A DNA stretch of 64,000 nt from Kitasatospora terrestris (GCF_039542905.1 NZ_BAABIS010000001.1:4526001-4590000), one strand, 5' to 3'; positions 1 to 8,036 are shown, counted from the first letter of the stretch. Notes: a model not told the origin generated them from the letters alone. Translations and numbers: made by a program.

Positions 1-489
1 GCCGCCCGGCTGCGCGGCGCCGACGCCGAGGCCACCGCGCGGGCCGCCTTCGCGTACGTCCGCGACGAGATCGACCACTCGGCGGACGTCGACGTGTGGA
101 GCGCCGCGTACCGGGCCTCGGACGTGCTCGCCCGGGGCAACGGCATCTGCCACGCCAAGTCCCACCTGCTGGCCGCCCTGCTGCGGGCCAACGGGATCCC
201 GGCCGGCCTGTGCTACCAGAAGCTGGAGGTGCTGCACGGCCTGAACGCCGTGTACTGGCCGGAGACCGGGCAGTGGGTGCGGCTCGACGCCCGCGGCAAC
301 CGGAACGGCGCCGACGGCCGGTTCGCCACCGCCCCCGCCGAGGAGCGGACCGCCTGGGCCGACGACCCGGCGCGGGGCGACCACCACTACACCACCGTGT
401 ACGCCGCGCCGCCCGCCGACCTGCTGGCCGGGCTGGCCCGGGCCCGCGAGGGCGTGGCCGGCTTCGACTACCTGCCGGCGGAGCTCTGA
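1..489 (+). CDS. Transglutaminase-like protein, 5' end cut by the window
   Basis: The reading frame is open from base 1, so this is the C-terminal part (about 162 residues) of a longer protein. The segment GNGICHAKSHLLAALLRANG, followed by HGLNAVYW and VRLDARGN, fits the Cys-His-Asp triad order of the transglutaminase-like fold (Transglut_core), found in proteins that act as cysteine peptidases or cross-linkers. The specific substrate cannot be told. The 3' end overlaps the convergent winged-helix gene by 22 bp. A GTG at 94 could be taken for a start, but conserved-looking sequence continues upstream of it, so I treat the gene as partial. Confidence 0.8.
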   Translation, partial: AARLRGADAEATARAAFAYVRDEIDHSADVDVWSAAYRASDVLARGNGICHAKSHLLAALLRANGIPAGLCYQKLEVLHGLNAVYWPETGQWVRLDARGNRNGADGRFATAPAEERTAWADDPARGDHHYTTVYAAPPADLLAGLARAREGVAGFDYLPAEL

Positions 490-1667
490 CCCGCGGCCCG
501 CATCGCGGCGATCTTCGGGGCCCGGCTCTTCGGCGAGTCCAGGCTGAAGCCCCGGGCGTCGCCCAGCTCGTCCCGGACGAACGCCTCGGTGCGGGCGATC
601 GCGGTCAGCAGCGCCTCGTCGGCCGGCACGAACAGGCTGTGCACGATCTCGGACCGCTCGGTGTCGTACTCCCAGAAACCGACGATCCGGCCGCGGTCCA
701 CCACGACGTGGCCCTGCGGATCGACCTCCGTACCGAGGACCCGCCCCTCCTTCGCCCCCGGCACCGGGCGGTCCGCGTCCACCGGGTCGATCAGCCGGGG
801 CAGGTCGCGGTGCAGCAGGTGGAGCCCGTCGATCCCGGCGAGCAGCGCGTACGACGGCTCGTCCGGGACGGTGAACTCCCGGAACTCCTCGACCAGCGCG
901 GCGGGCATCAGGAGGTCCGTCCCGGGCAGCTCGGCCAGGTCCAGCGGGGTGAGCGCCGCCTTCGCGGTCGCCGCGGAGAACCCCGAGAACCAGCGGAAGT
1001 GCCTCACCGACGCCGGAGCCGCCCACGCGAAGTACCGCTCGGCCAGCTCCGCCGCCGAACCGCGGACCGTCTGGTCCCACCCCACGTAGCCGTAACGCTG
1101 CTGGTCCAGACGGCCGTTGACCGGCACCCGGCGGATCCGGCCGCGCGCCTGGAGCAGCCCCAGCGCCAGCGGCAGCGTCGTCGACTGCCCGCGCTTCTTC
1201 CCCGCCTCGCCCAGGCTCCGGACCGCCCCGCCCACCCCCTCCCGGATCGCCGGCGGATCCAACGGCCGATCGGGGGACAGCAGTTCGGAGACGGCCAGGC
1301 AGAGCTTCTCGATCTCGTCCCGGGTCACCCCCAGGTGCCGCGACGCCGAGGCGATGTCCGCCTCCGGCGCACCCGCCCCGGCCGCCAGCCCCAGGGCGAA
1401 GTCCGACGCCGGCAGCACGTACGTGCACCCCCGGGCGGACGGCAGCTCGTGCACCTCCAGCGCCGCCACCGCCGCGTCCACCGCCGCCCGCCCCAGGCCC
1501 GCCCGGGCGAACATCCCCAAGTACGGCGCCGCTCCGCCCACCGAGCGCGCCCACCCGGTCGCCGCCAGCACCTCGGCCGGGGACGCGCCCGCACGGCCGC
1601 CGTCCAGCCACTGCCGGTGCGCCCACCAGGCGCGGAGCTTCACCGCGGGGATGTCCGTGTTCGCCAT
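468..1667 (-). CDS. Winged-helix DNA-binding protein (AlkZ/YcaQ-like, HTH_42 family)
   Basis: This 399-residue protein starts at ATG 1667 (MANTDIPAVKLRAWW); the frame stays open further upstream but that part is low-complexity. The length and layout resemble the HTH_42 (DUF1006) family of Streptomyces winged-helix proteins, whose distant members include the DNA glycosylases AlkX and YcaQ/AlkZ. Towards the C-terminus are VDPQGHVVVDRGRIVGFWEY and a run of helix. Whether it removes damaged bases is an inference; I could not place the AlkZ catalytic QxQ motif with certainty. It is convergent with the transglutaminase-like gene and lies alone on this strand. Confidence 0.7.
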   Translation of the reverse strand: MANTDIPAVKLRAWWAHRQWLDGGRAGASPAEVLAATGWARSVGGAAPYLGMFARAGLGRAAVDAAVAALEVHELPSARGCTYVLPASDFALGLAAGAGAPEADIASASRHLGVTRDEIEKLCLAVSELLSPDRPLDPPAIREGVGGAVRSLGEAGKKRGQSTTLPLALGLLQARGRIRRVPVNGRLDQQRYGYVGWDQTVRGSAAELAERYFAWAAPASVRHFRWFSGFSAATAKAALTPLDLAELPGTDLLMPAALVEEFREFTVPDEPSYALLAGIDGLHLLHRDLPRLIDPVDADRPVPGAKEGRVLGTEVDPQGHVVVDRGRIVGFWEYDTERSEIVHSLFVPADEALLTAIARTEAFVRDELGDARGFSLDSPKSRAPKIAAMRAAGQSSAGR

Positions 1668-1814
1668 GCGCCCAGTATCGGCGCGCCCGGGCGCGGCGCG
1701 GCGCAGCGACCCGGCCGCTGATGCGGCCCGTGCCGCCCGGAATTCGCTCGCGCGGGCCGCCCTAGCCGGGTCACACTGCGCAGGACCCAGGTCCGTTCGC
1801 CGAGGAGGCGACCC

Positions 1815-2486
1815 ATGCACGTCCTGCTCTCCGGTGTCGTCGGCTCCACCGCCTACGGCCTCGCCCACGCCGACTCCGACGTCGACCGGCTCGGCCTGTT
1901 CGCCGCACCGACCGTCGAGTTCCACGGCCTGCACCGGCCCGCCGAGTCGCACGTCTCCACCGCGCCCGACCGCACCCTGCACGAGGCGGCCAAGTGGTGC
2001 CGGCTCGCCCTGAGCTGCAACCCCACCGCCTCCGAACTGGTCTGGCTGCCCGAGGACCTGTACGAGGTGCGCACCCCGCTCGGCGACGAACTCATCGCCA
2101 TCCGCCGGTCCTTCCTCAGCGCCCGGGCCGTCCGCAACTCCTACCTCGGCTACGCCACCCAGCAGTTCCGCAAACTCACCACCCGCGACCCCGGCGACCC
2201 GCGCTCCCGGGCCCAGGGCGCCAAGAACGCCCGGCACCTGGTCCGGCTGCTCGAACAGGGCCTCGCCCTGCACGAGACCGGCGAGGTGACCGTCCGTCTC
2301 GCCGAACCCGAGCGCGTCCGCGAGCTGGGCGAACACCTCGCCGAGAACCCGGCCGACGCCACCCCGCTGCTCGCCGACGCCGAGCAGCGCTTCGACCGGC
2401 CCGGCGCCCTCCCCGACGCCCCCGACGAGGCCCCCGCCGAGGCCTGGCTCCGCGCCGTCCGGGCCACCCACCTCACCCCCGCCTGA
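1815..2486 (+). CDS. Nucleotidyltransferase of the RlaP / DNA polymerase beta superfamily
   Basis: The 223-residue protein opens with LSGVVGSTAYGLAHADSDVD, which contains the GS motif and the D-x-D metal ligands of minimal nucleotidyltransferases. The following text (LHRPAESH, LSCNPTASELVWLPEDLYE) matches the RlaP-like group (PF10127), proposed to act in RNA repair or end modification. An RBS (gaggag) lies about 8 bases upstream of ATG 1815. It is a single gene between a divergent winged-helix gene and tRNA-Lys. The family assignment is firm and the substrate is not known. Confidence 0.8.
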   Translation: MHVLLSGVVGSTAYGLAHADSDVDRLGLFAAPTVEFHGLHRPAESHVSTAPDRTLHEAAKWCRLALSCNPTASELVWLPEDLYEVRTPLGDELIAIRRSFLSARAVRNSYLGYATQQFRKLTTRDPGDPRSRAQGAKNARHLVRLLEQGLALHETGEVTVRLAEPERVRELGEHLAENPADATPLLADAEQRFDRPGALPDAPDEAPAEAWLRAVRATHLTPA

Positions 2487-2608
2487 CCTCCGCCGTCCCA
2501 CCTGACGGACCTGCGACGCCGCCGGGCAATCCAATGGCCAACCCTTGGGGATCACCGGGTAGGATCGCCCTGGCAGGCGCTGTACCACCACGGTCGGTGC
2601 CCGTCGGC

Positions 2609-2684
2609 GGGCCGCTAGCTCAATTGGCAGAGCTGCGGACTTTTAATCCGTAGGTTCAGGGTTCGAGCCCCTGGCGGCCCACCA
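2609..2684 (+). tRNA. tRNA-Lys (anticodon TTT)
   Basis: The acceptor arms GGGCCGC and GCGGCCC pair perfectly, the D arm reads TAGCTCAATTGGCAGAGCT, the anticodon loop is CTTTTAA (anticodon TTT) and the T arm is CAGGGTTCGAGCCCCTG. Discriminator A and an encoded CCA follow. A U-tailed terminator begins 20 bases downstream. Confidence 0.96.
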
Positions 2685-2703
2685 GATCGAAACATGCCCG
2701 ACC

Positions 2704-2738
2704 GGCGCGTTTCCCCGAAAGGGGAGGCGCGCTTTTTT
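2704..2738 (+). terminator. Rho-independent terminator after tRNA-Lys
   Basis: A strong GC hairpin with inner arms TTTCCCC/GGGGAGG and outer GCGCG/CGCGC arms around a GAAA loop is followed by six T residues. It is one of the few U-tailed terminators in the window and sits directly behind the tRNA. Confidence 0.88.
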
Positions 2739-2863
2739 CATGATCGGCGCTGTGCCGGGGCTGCGGTGGTGCCCGGCCGGGGCGTGAAGGCACGGCCGGT
2801 CGCGGCCGGCCCGTGACGCGGCCGCCCGTCGGTGGCCCGCGGCGGCGGTCTCCCGGCCGCGGG

Positions 2864-3433
2864 CTACCGCGGCGGGCGCAGGCCGTCCATCAGCACGGTG
2901 AGGTAGGCGTCGACGAGCTCCGGCGCGGCGGGCCGGGAACGGGCGACGGCGTACGCGGTCTGCCCGATCAGTGTGGTCAGGGCGGGGGCTTCGAGGTCGG
3001 TGCGGACCAGGCCCGCCGCCTGGGCCCGGTCGAGCATCTCCTCGACGGCGGCGACCAGTTCGGCGCGGCGGGCGGTGGTGGCGGGCAGGTCGAGCCCGCC
3101 GAGCCGGTCGTTCAGCGGGTGGTGCGCGGACTGGAAGGCGATCAGCTCGGCCAGGAAGGTGCGCAGGGCCAGGTCCGGCTCGGGGTGGCCGCACAGCTCG
3201 CGGGCCCGGCGGACGACCGGTTCGAGCAGGTCGGAGACGGCGGCGTCGAGCAGCGCGTCCTTGCCGCCGAAGGCGCGCACCACGGTGCCCGCGCCGAGGC
3301 CGGCGCGTCCGGCGATGGCCTCGACGGTCAGCGCGGCGCCCGGTTCGGAGAGCAGGGCGGTGGCCGCCTCCAGGGCGAGCTGCCGGTTGCGCACCGCGTC
3401 CGCGCGGCGGCCACCGCTCCTCGGCGTTGACAT
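2864..3433 (-). CDS. TetR-family transcriptional regulator
   Basis: A 189-residue protein with an N-terminal TetR helix-turn-helix (ALTVEAIAGRAGLGAGTVV, then RAFGGKDALLDAAV) and an all-helical ligand domain. ATG 3433 is chosen because GGAAGGAG lies 8 bases upstream; a GTG at 3451 is possible but less well placed. It is divergent from an FAD monooxygenase. Two palindromes of the same sequence type lie in the gap, one covering this gene's ribosome-binding site, so it probably represses both itself and the monooxygenase. The inducer is unknown and may be a substrate of the enzyme. Confidence 0.9.
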   Translation of the reverse strand: MSTPRSGGRRADAVRNRQLALEAATALLSEPGAALTVEAIAGRAGLGAGTVVRAFGGKDALLDAAVSDLLEPVVRRARELCGHPEPDLALRTFLAELIAFQSAHHPLNDRLGGLDLPATTARRAELVAAVEEMLDRAQAAGLVRTDLEAPALTTLIGQTAYAVARSRPAAPELVDAYLTVLMDGLRPPR

Positions 3434-3434
3434 C

Positions 3435-3476
3435 TGGAACGCTCCTTCCACATACTCATATGGAACCTCGGTTCCA
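3435..3476. promoter_or_regulatory. Double TetR operator in a divergent promoter region
   Basis: Bases 3461-3476 form a perfect palindrome, TGGAACC-TC-GGTTCCA. Bases 3435-3450 form a weaker copy, TGGAAC-GCTC-CTTCCA. Their centres are 26 bp apart. The weaker copy covers the tetR ribosome-binding site and the perfect copy lies 25 bp before the monooxygenase start. This suits a dimer-of-dimers TetR repressor. Confidence 0.75.
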
Positions 3477-3501
3477 ATTATCCCCCGGTGGAGGGACTCC
3501 T

Positions 3502-4638
3502 GTGAACGAGCGCGTCCTCGTCTCCGGCGCGAGCATCGCCGGACTGACCCTGGCCCACTTCCTCGCCCGCAACGGCTTCCGGCCCACCGTGGTCGAGCGG
3601 GCCCCCGCGGTACGGCCCGGCGGCAACGGCGTCGACGTCCGCGGCCGGGCGCTGGACGTGGTCGGGCGGGTCGGGATCCGGCCCGCCGTCGAGGCGGCCG
3701 CCGCCGACGTCCGCGGCCTGCGGTTCGTCGACGACCACGACCGCACCACCGCCCGGTTCGACCTCCGCGCCTCCGACTCCGTCGAGGTGATGCGCGGCGA
3801 CCTGGTCGCCCTGCTGCGCGCGCGGGCCGACGTCGAGTTCCTCTTCGACGACACGGTGACCGCCCTGCGGCAGGACCCCGGGGGCGTGGACGTCGAGTTC
3901 GCGCGGGCCGCGCCCCGCCGCTTCGACCTGGTGGCCGGCGCCGACGGCCTGCACTCCGCCGTCCGCCGGCTGGCCTTCGGGCCGGAGCAGCGGTACCTGC
4001 GCTTCAAGGGCCACTACTTCGCCTTCGCGGACGCCGACGCCGCGCTCGGCGAGGACCGCTGCGTCACCCTGCACAACAGCCCGGGCAAGGTCGCCGGCCT
4101 CTACCGCTCGGGCACCCACGAGCAGGCCAAGGCGTACTTCATGTTCCGCTCCGCCCCGCTCGACCTCGACCACCGCGACACCGACCGGCAGCGGCTGCTG
4201 CTGCGCGAGGCGTTCGGCGGCGACACCTCCTGGCGCGTCCCGGAGCTGCTCGAAGGGGCACTGGCCGACCCGGAGTTCTACTTCGACGCGCTGAGCCAGG
4301 TCGCGCTGCCGGACTGGTCGGCCGGCCGGGTCGTGCTGGTCGGCGACGCCGCCTGGTGCGCCTCGCCCGCCTCCGGCGCGGGGGCCGAACTGGCCCTGGT
4401 CGGCGCGGACCGGCTGGCCGGCGCGCTGGCCGCCCACCGGGGCGACCACCGGGCCGCGTTCGCCCGGTACCTCGCCGAGCACCGGCCGACGGTCCGCCGC
4501 AGGCAGCGGATCGGCCCCAACGTCCGGCTGATGGTGCCGCGCACCGCGGCCGGCGCCCGCGCCCGCGACGCCCTCGCCCGGCTCCGGGGCCGGCCCGGAC
4601 CGGCGGGGCGGCCGCGTAGGGGAGAATCGGGGGCATGA
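3502..4638 (+). CDS. FAD-dependent monooxygenase (TetX/PHBH-like)
   Basis: The 378-residue protein has a dinucleotide-binding motif near the N-terminus in the variant form GASIAG (residues 9-14), the second FAD motif GADGLHSAVRR near residue 147, and the third motif GDAAWCASPASGAGAE near residue 280. This is the order of class A flavoprotein hydroxylases such as TetX and aromatic hydroxylases. These use NAD(P)H and O2 to hydroxylate a small molecule. The GTG 3502 start follows GGAGGGA. The stop overlaps the next start (ATGA). Divergence from a TetR gene with a double operator suggests inducible detoxification or catabolism. The substrate cannot be read from the sequence. Confidence 0.88.
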   Translation: MNERVLVSGASIAGLTLAHFLARNGFRPTVVERAPAVRPGGNGVDVRGRALDVVGRVGIRPAVEAAAADVRGLRFVDDHDRTTARFDLRASDSVEVMRGDLVALLRARADVEFLFDDTVTALRQDPGGVDVEFARAAPRRFDLVAGADGLHSAVRRLAFGPEQRYLRFKGHYFAFADADAALGEDRCVTLHNSPGKVAGLYRSGTHEQAKAYFMFRSAPLDLDHRDTDRQRLLLREAFGGDTSWRVPELLEGALADPEFYFDALSQVALPDWSAGRVVLVGDAAWCASPASGAGAELALVGADRLAGALAAHRGDHRAAFARYLAEHRPTVRRRQRIGPNVRLMVPRTAAGARARDALARLRGRPGPAGRPRRGESGA

Positions 4639-5462
4639 CCGACGACTACCGCGACGACCGGCGGGGCGGGGCACAGCCGGCCCAGCGCTCCCCGAAGGAC
4701 ACCTTCATCACCGTGTACGGGCGGATGCCCGTGCTGGAGGTGCTGCAGGACTCCGCGTTGCAGGTGGACAAGCTGGTGGTCGCGGACAACGCGCGCGGCG
4801 ACAACCTGGACCGGATCCTGCGGCTGGCGGACCGGCGCGGGGTGCCGGTCCGGGAGGCGTCGGCGCACCGGGTGAAGGTGCTGGCCGGCAACGGCAAGCA
4901 CGACCAGGGGATCATCGCGGACGTGGTGGCGCCCCGGATGGCGCCGCTGGAGGAGTTCCTGGAGCGCACCCGGAACGCCAAGGTGCGCGGGCGCGGCATC
5001 CTGGTGCTGGACGGCGTCAACAACCCGTCCAACGTGGGCATGATCCTGCGCACGGCGACCGCCGCCGGGATGACCGGCGTGGTGCTGCCCCGGGTGGGGT
5101 CGCCGTCGATCGACCCGCTGGTGATCAAGGCCTCGGCGGGGGTGGCGTTCCACGCGCCGATCCTGCGCTGCCGCACCGCGACGGAGGCGCTGGAGGCGCT
5201 GCACCACGCCGGGTACCGGATCTACGGCCTGTCCGGCGAGGCCCGCACCTCGCTGTACGGCGAGCAGTTCCCGGCGAAGTCGGCGTTCGTGCTGGGAAAC
5301 GAGACCGAGGGCGTGTCGGCGGCCGCCGAGGAGTGGGTGGACCGCTCGCTGCACATCCCGATGGCCGGCGGGGTGGAGTCGCTGAACGTCTCCAGCGCCG
5401 CCGGGGTGCTCTGCTTCGACCTGGTCCGCCGTGCCGAGGAGCGCAAGGCGCAGCGCGGCTGA
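4635..5462 (+). CDS. SpoU/TrmH-family RNA 2'-O-methyltransferase
   Basis: The 275-residue protein carries the three SPOUT motifs in order: GVNNPSNVGMILRTA near residue 130, VLGNETEGVS near 219 and SLNVSSAAGV near 249. These form the knotted SAM-binding site that methylates ribose 2'-OH groups in rRNA or tRNA. The N-terminal part before residue 120 fits the substrate-binding domain of the TrmH group. It overlaps the monooxygenase by 4 bp and is probably co-transcribed. The exact target nucleotide is not predictable. Confidence 0.9.
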   Translation: MTDDYRDDRRGGAQPAQRSPKDTFITVYGRMPVLEVLQDSALQVDKLVVADNARGDNLDRILRLADRRGVPVREASAHRVKVLAGNGKHDQGIIADVVAPRMAPLEEFLERTRNAKVRGRGILVLDGVNNPSNVGMILRTATAAGMTGVVLPRVGSPSIDPLVIKASAGVAFHAPILRCRTATEALEALHHAGYRIYGLSGEARTSLYGEQFPAKSAFVLGNETEGVSAAAEEWVDRSLHIPMAGGVESLNVSSAAGVLCFDLVRRAEERKAQRG

Positions 5463-5477
5463 CCTCCGCCCGCCCGG

Positions 5478-6548
5478 TCAGCTGTCGAACCAGCCGTTGC
5501 GCCGGGCGAGGCTGCCGGCCTGGAAGCGGCTGTCCGCGCCGAGGTCGTTCATCAGCTCGGTGACGTGCCGCCGGTAGGTGCTGGTGGACATGGACAGCCG
5601 GCGGGCGGCCACCTCGTCCTTCAGGCCGGACTCCAGCAGGCGCAGCACCGAGCGGCGCAGCTCGTCCTTGGCGGAGCCGTACCCGGTGCCGCCGGGCGCC
5701 GAGCTGAACGGCAGCGCGGCGTCCCAGGTGCTCTCCCAGGCCCGGTACAGGTGTCCGAGCAGGGCGGGGTCGCGGATGACGACCGCGCCGGTCCCGGAGC
5801 CGGCGGCGCTGTCGGCGATGACGGCGCTCTCCCGGTCGAAGAAGAGGATCCGGTCGGGGATGTGGCCGGCGGTGCGGATCTCCGCGCCGAGCGCGGTCAT
5901 CCGCCCGAGGTGCTGCTGCATGTAGCGGTGGGCCAGCACCGAGTGCGGGTACAGGGTGCGCATCGCGACGCCCCGGCCGAGGACCTCGGTGGTGCGGGCC
6001 AGCCCCTCGGTCAGCGCTTCGGGCGGTGGCAGCAGCGGGTGCGCGGCGGCGACCTCCTGGCGGGCGCCGGCGGACAGCTGCTCCAGCGAGGAGCGGACGG
6101 TGTCCGGCAGGGTCAGGTGGACGATCGGGTTCTGCTGGGAGCTGCCCTGCCAGGAGTCCTCGAAGACCGGGTTGAGCGCCATCACGTGGCTGCGCAGCCG
6201 CTCGGCCTCGCGGTGCCGGCGGCGGATCTCGGCCTCGATCGAGCCGGTCAGGTGCGCGGCGGCCGCGTTGGGGCTGCACGGGATCCAGCCCGCCGGGTGG
6301 TCGTCGGTGCCGCAGGCGCCGCTGCCGGCGTCGCGGCGCAGCAGGTGCAGCCGGGCCAGGTCGCGGACGGCGGCCTCGACCTCGGCGAGCCGGACGCCGA
6401 GCCGCATCGCGGCCTTCACGGGGTCGAGCCAGCCGTGTTCCAGGGCGCGGCGGTAGAGCGCGGTGTGGAGTTCGCCGAGCCGCGGGGTGTCCTCGTCGGC
6501 GTCCACCGGCACCGCTGGGTCGGCGGCGGTGGGTGGGCTGGTGTGCAT
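5478..6548 (-). CDS. TrmB/LuxR-type transcriptional regulator, likely control gene of the AmCP cluster
   Basis: The 356-residue protein starts at ATG 6548, with AAGGG 7 bases upstream. Residues about 20-70 form a TrmB-like winged helix (LGELHTALYRRALEHG, LDPVKAAMRLGVRLAEVEAA). The middle, with ALNPVFEDSW and GAEIRTAGHIPDRILFFDRE, resembles the effector part seen in this group. A LuxR helix-turn-helix ends the protein (AARRLSMSTSTYRRHVTELM). It is divergent from a 27-residue peptide gene and the AmCP operon. That placement suggests it controls them, possibly with the peptide as a ligand; this last point is speculation. Confidence 0.83.
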   Translation of the reverse strand: MHTSPPTAADPAVPVDADEDTPRLGELHTALYRRALEHGWLDPVKAAMRLGVRLAEVEAAVRDLARLHLLRRDAGSGACGTDDHPAGWIPCSPNAAAAHLTGSIEAEIRRRHREAERLRSHVMALNPVFEDSWQGSSQQNPIVHLTLPDTVRSSLEQLSAGARQEVAAAHPLLPPPEALTEGLARTTEVLGRGVAMRTLYPHSVLAHRYMQQHLGRMTALGAEIRTAGHIPDRILFFDRESAVIADSAAGSGTGAVVIRDPALLGHLYRAWESTWDAALPFSSAPGGTGYGSAKDELRRSVLRLLESGLKDEVAARRLSMSTSTYRRHVTELMNDLGADSRFQAGSLARRNGWFDS

Positions 6549-6696
6549 CGGCACGCCCTTCGCTGGTGAGTGGTTGTCACTTGCTGTTTGTCATCACCGG
6601 GCAGGAGTGGCGCTCGGTTCGACCGGTCGGGCACGGTTGTTCCAGAGAGAAACCGCCGGGGTTTTCCAGCGGCGGCCGACAAGGAGGGGATCCGTC

Positions 6697-6780
6697 ATGA
6701 AGCTCGATTTCGCTGCGTACTCGCCGGTTTCCGCCGCCGCCCTGGGCGACGACATCATCTGGCCGATGCCGCCGATGTAG
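6697..6780 (+). CDS. 27-residue peptide gene upstream of the AmCP operon
   Basis: The ORF starts at ATG 6697 behind a near-ideal Shine-Dalgarno AAGGAGGGG (6681-6689, 7 bases from the start) and ends at TAG 6780. The N-terminal part is MKLDFAAYSPVSAAALG and the C-terminal part is DDIIWPMPPM, that is, an alanine-rich middle, two acidic residues and a Trp/Pro/Met-rich tail. No secretion signal is evident. It lies between the divergent LuxR-type gene and the AmCP gene, on the AmCP strand. Possible roles are a RiPP-like precursor, a short signalling peptide sensed by the regulator, or a leader ORF. I do not recognise a named family. Confidence 0.6.
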   Translation: MKLDFAAYSPVSAAALGDDIIWPMPPM

Positions 6781-6803
6781 TCCTGGCGGCGGGTCTACAC
6801 GAT

Positions 6804-6817
6804 TCCCCACCTGGGGA
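6804..6817 (+). other. Small hairpin between peptide gene and AmCP gene
   Basis: TCCCC-ACCT-GGGGA can form a 5-bp stem with a 4-base loop, 23 bases after the peptide stop codon. It could slow transcription between the peptide gene and the AmCP operon, but it is short and has no U tract. Confidence 0.3.
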
Positions 6818-6889
6818 TTCCGGGCCACGGCACCACCCTCGCTATGTCATGTTCGGTCCATTGCGGCACGGCATCCGTGCCCTTCAAGA

Positions 6890-6906
6890 TCTGACGGACC
6901 GTCAGA
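6890..6906. promoter_or_regulatory. Perfect 17-bp palindrome, probable operator of the AmCP operon
   Basis: TCTGACGG-A-CCGTCAGA is a perfect 8-1-8 inverted repeat that ends 37 bp upstream of the AmCP start codon. It looks like a binding site for a dimeric repressor or activator. The regulator could be the adjacent LuxR-type protein or an unlinked one. Confidence 0.65.
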
Positions 6907-6943
6907 CATTGATCGTGAACACACTGAAAGGAAACGTACGCAC

Positions 6944-7132
6944 ATGACCACGGCCATCGAGACGCCGAAGTGCCTCGTCTGCGACACCGAGTTCGAGGTG
7001 CAGGACGACTGGGAGAAGGGCGAGATCGCCGAGTGCGGCGCCTGCGGGCAGGAGCACGAGGTGGTCGAGAAGACCGACGCCGCCGTCCGGGTCGAGCTGG
7101 CCCCCGAGGTCGAGGAGGACTGGGGCGAGTGA
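6944..7132 (+). CDS. lysW: Amino-group carrier protein (AmCP, LysW homologue)
   Basis: The 62-residue acidic protein has a zinc-ribbon N-terminus with cysteines at 10, 13, 31 and 34 (CLVC and CGAC) and ends in the diagnostic EDWGE. In LysW-type carriers the gamma-carboxyl of the last Glu is joined to the alpha-amino group of a glutamate or aminoadipate substrate. The intermediates stay bound while they are modified. The gene heads an operon in which almost every gene overlaps the next by a few bases. With transketolase and DegT aminotransferase genes downstream, the likely role is in a secondary metabolite rather than in lysine synthesis. RBS GAAAGGA lies about 12 bases upstream. Confidence 0.93.
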   Translation: MTTAIETPKCLVCDTEFEVQDDWEKGEIAECGACGQEHEVVEKTDAAVRVELAPEVEEDWGE

Positions 7133-8013
7133 CCTCCTCGGAACCCGAGGTCCTGCTCTCGGTCACCATGCTCCGTCCGGACGAGAAGCTGCTCCTGCAG
7201 GCGCTGCGCGCCGAGGGGCTGCCGGTCCGGCCGGTACTGCTGGAGGACCTGGCGGAGGTGGTGGCGGGGCACTCGGCCCCGCCCGGCCTCGCCCTGATCA
7301 GGAACCTCTCCCATCGTGAGGCGATCGGAGTCGCCAGGCGGCTGGAGTACGTCGGGGTGGAGACCCTGAACCGCGCCGCCACCATCGAGACCTGCAACGA
7401 CAAGGGCCTGCAGGCCCTGGTCTTCGCCCGGCACGGAGTCCCGCACCCGCTCTCCCGGCACGCGTACAGCTACGCCCAGGTGCGATCGGCGGTCGAGGAG
7501 CTGGGCTGGCCGGCGGTGATCAAGCCGGTCAGCGGCTCCTGGGGCCGCGGGGTGACCCGGATGGCCGACGAGGCCTGCGTGGACGCGTGGGTCGGCGGCC
7601 GGGAGTCCGCGGACGCCGGCGGCAAGCTCTTCCCCGTCCTGGTGCAGCAGTACATCGACAAGCCGGGCCACGACCTGCGGGTGGTGGTGGTCGGCCGGAC
7701 CCCGGTGGTGGCGATCCAGCGGGTCTCGGACGACTTCCGCACCAACACCCACCTCGGCGCCGAGGTGAAGCGGGTGGAGATCACCGACGAGATCGAGAAG
7801 CGCTGCGCCCAGGTGGTGGACGCGCTCGGCGACGGCTTCTACGGGGTCGACCTGGTGGAGGACCGATCCACCGGCGAGCTGCTGGTCCTGGAGGTGAACG
7901 CCAACCCGGAGTTCGCGCGCTCCTCCGCCCTGCACGGCGTGAACGTGGCGGGCCTGCTCGCCGCGCATGTGGCCGAGACGTACGGGCGCAGCCTTGACGC
8001 TGCGGCCGCGTGA
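7129..8013 (+). CDS. lysX: LysX-like ATP-grasp ligase (AmCP loading)
   Basis: The 294-residue protein has the LysX/ArgX/RimK layout: RNLSHREAIGVARRLEYVGV, CNDKGLQALVFARHGVPHP, PAVIKPVSGSWGRGV (ATP-grasp loop) and YIDKPGHDLRVVVVG. The terminal metal/ATP motif is VDLVE with LEVNANPEF. Classical LysX ends in an N-H-x-x-E-F form, so the NANPEF version is a variant. The enzyme should join the alpha-amino group of glutamate, or a related acid, to the C-terminal Glu of AmCP using ATP. GTG 7129 overlaps the AmCP stop (GTGA), so translation is coupled. Confidence 0.9.
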   Translation: MTSSEPEVLLSVTMLRPDEKLLLQALRAEGLPVRPVLLEDLAEVVAGHSAPPGLALIRNLSHREAIGVARRLEYVGVETLNRAATIETCNDKGLQALVFARHGVPHPLSRHAYSYAQVRSAVEELGWPAVIKPVSGSWGRGVTRMADEACVDAWVGGRESADAGGKLFPVLVQQYIDKPGHDLRVVVVGRTPVVAIQRVSDDFRTNTHLGAEVKRVEITDEIEKRCAQVVDALGDGFYGVDLVEDRSTGELLVLEVNANPEFARSSALHGVNVAGLLAAHVAETYGRSLDAAAA

Positions 8014-8036
8014 GACGAGACGGATTGCGACGAACC

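Noticed and set aside
96..1721. A 541-residue frame on the plus strand across the transglutaminase and winged-helix genes
   Set aside because: It is Arg/Pro/Gly-rich without any domain and lies over two genes with clear protein patterns; it is a shadow caused by high GC.
6944..7132. AmCP operon as the primary lysine or arginine pathway
   Set aside because: The transketolase pair, DegT enzymes, ligase, amidohydrolase and exporter do not belong to those pathways, and homocitrate-type genes are absent.
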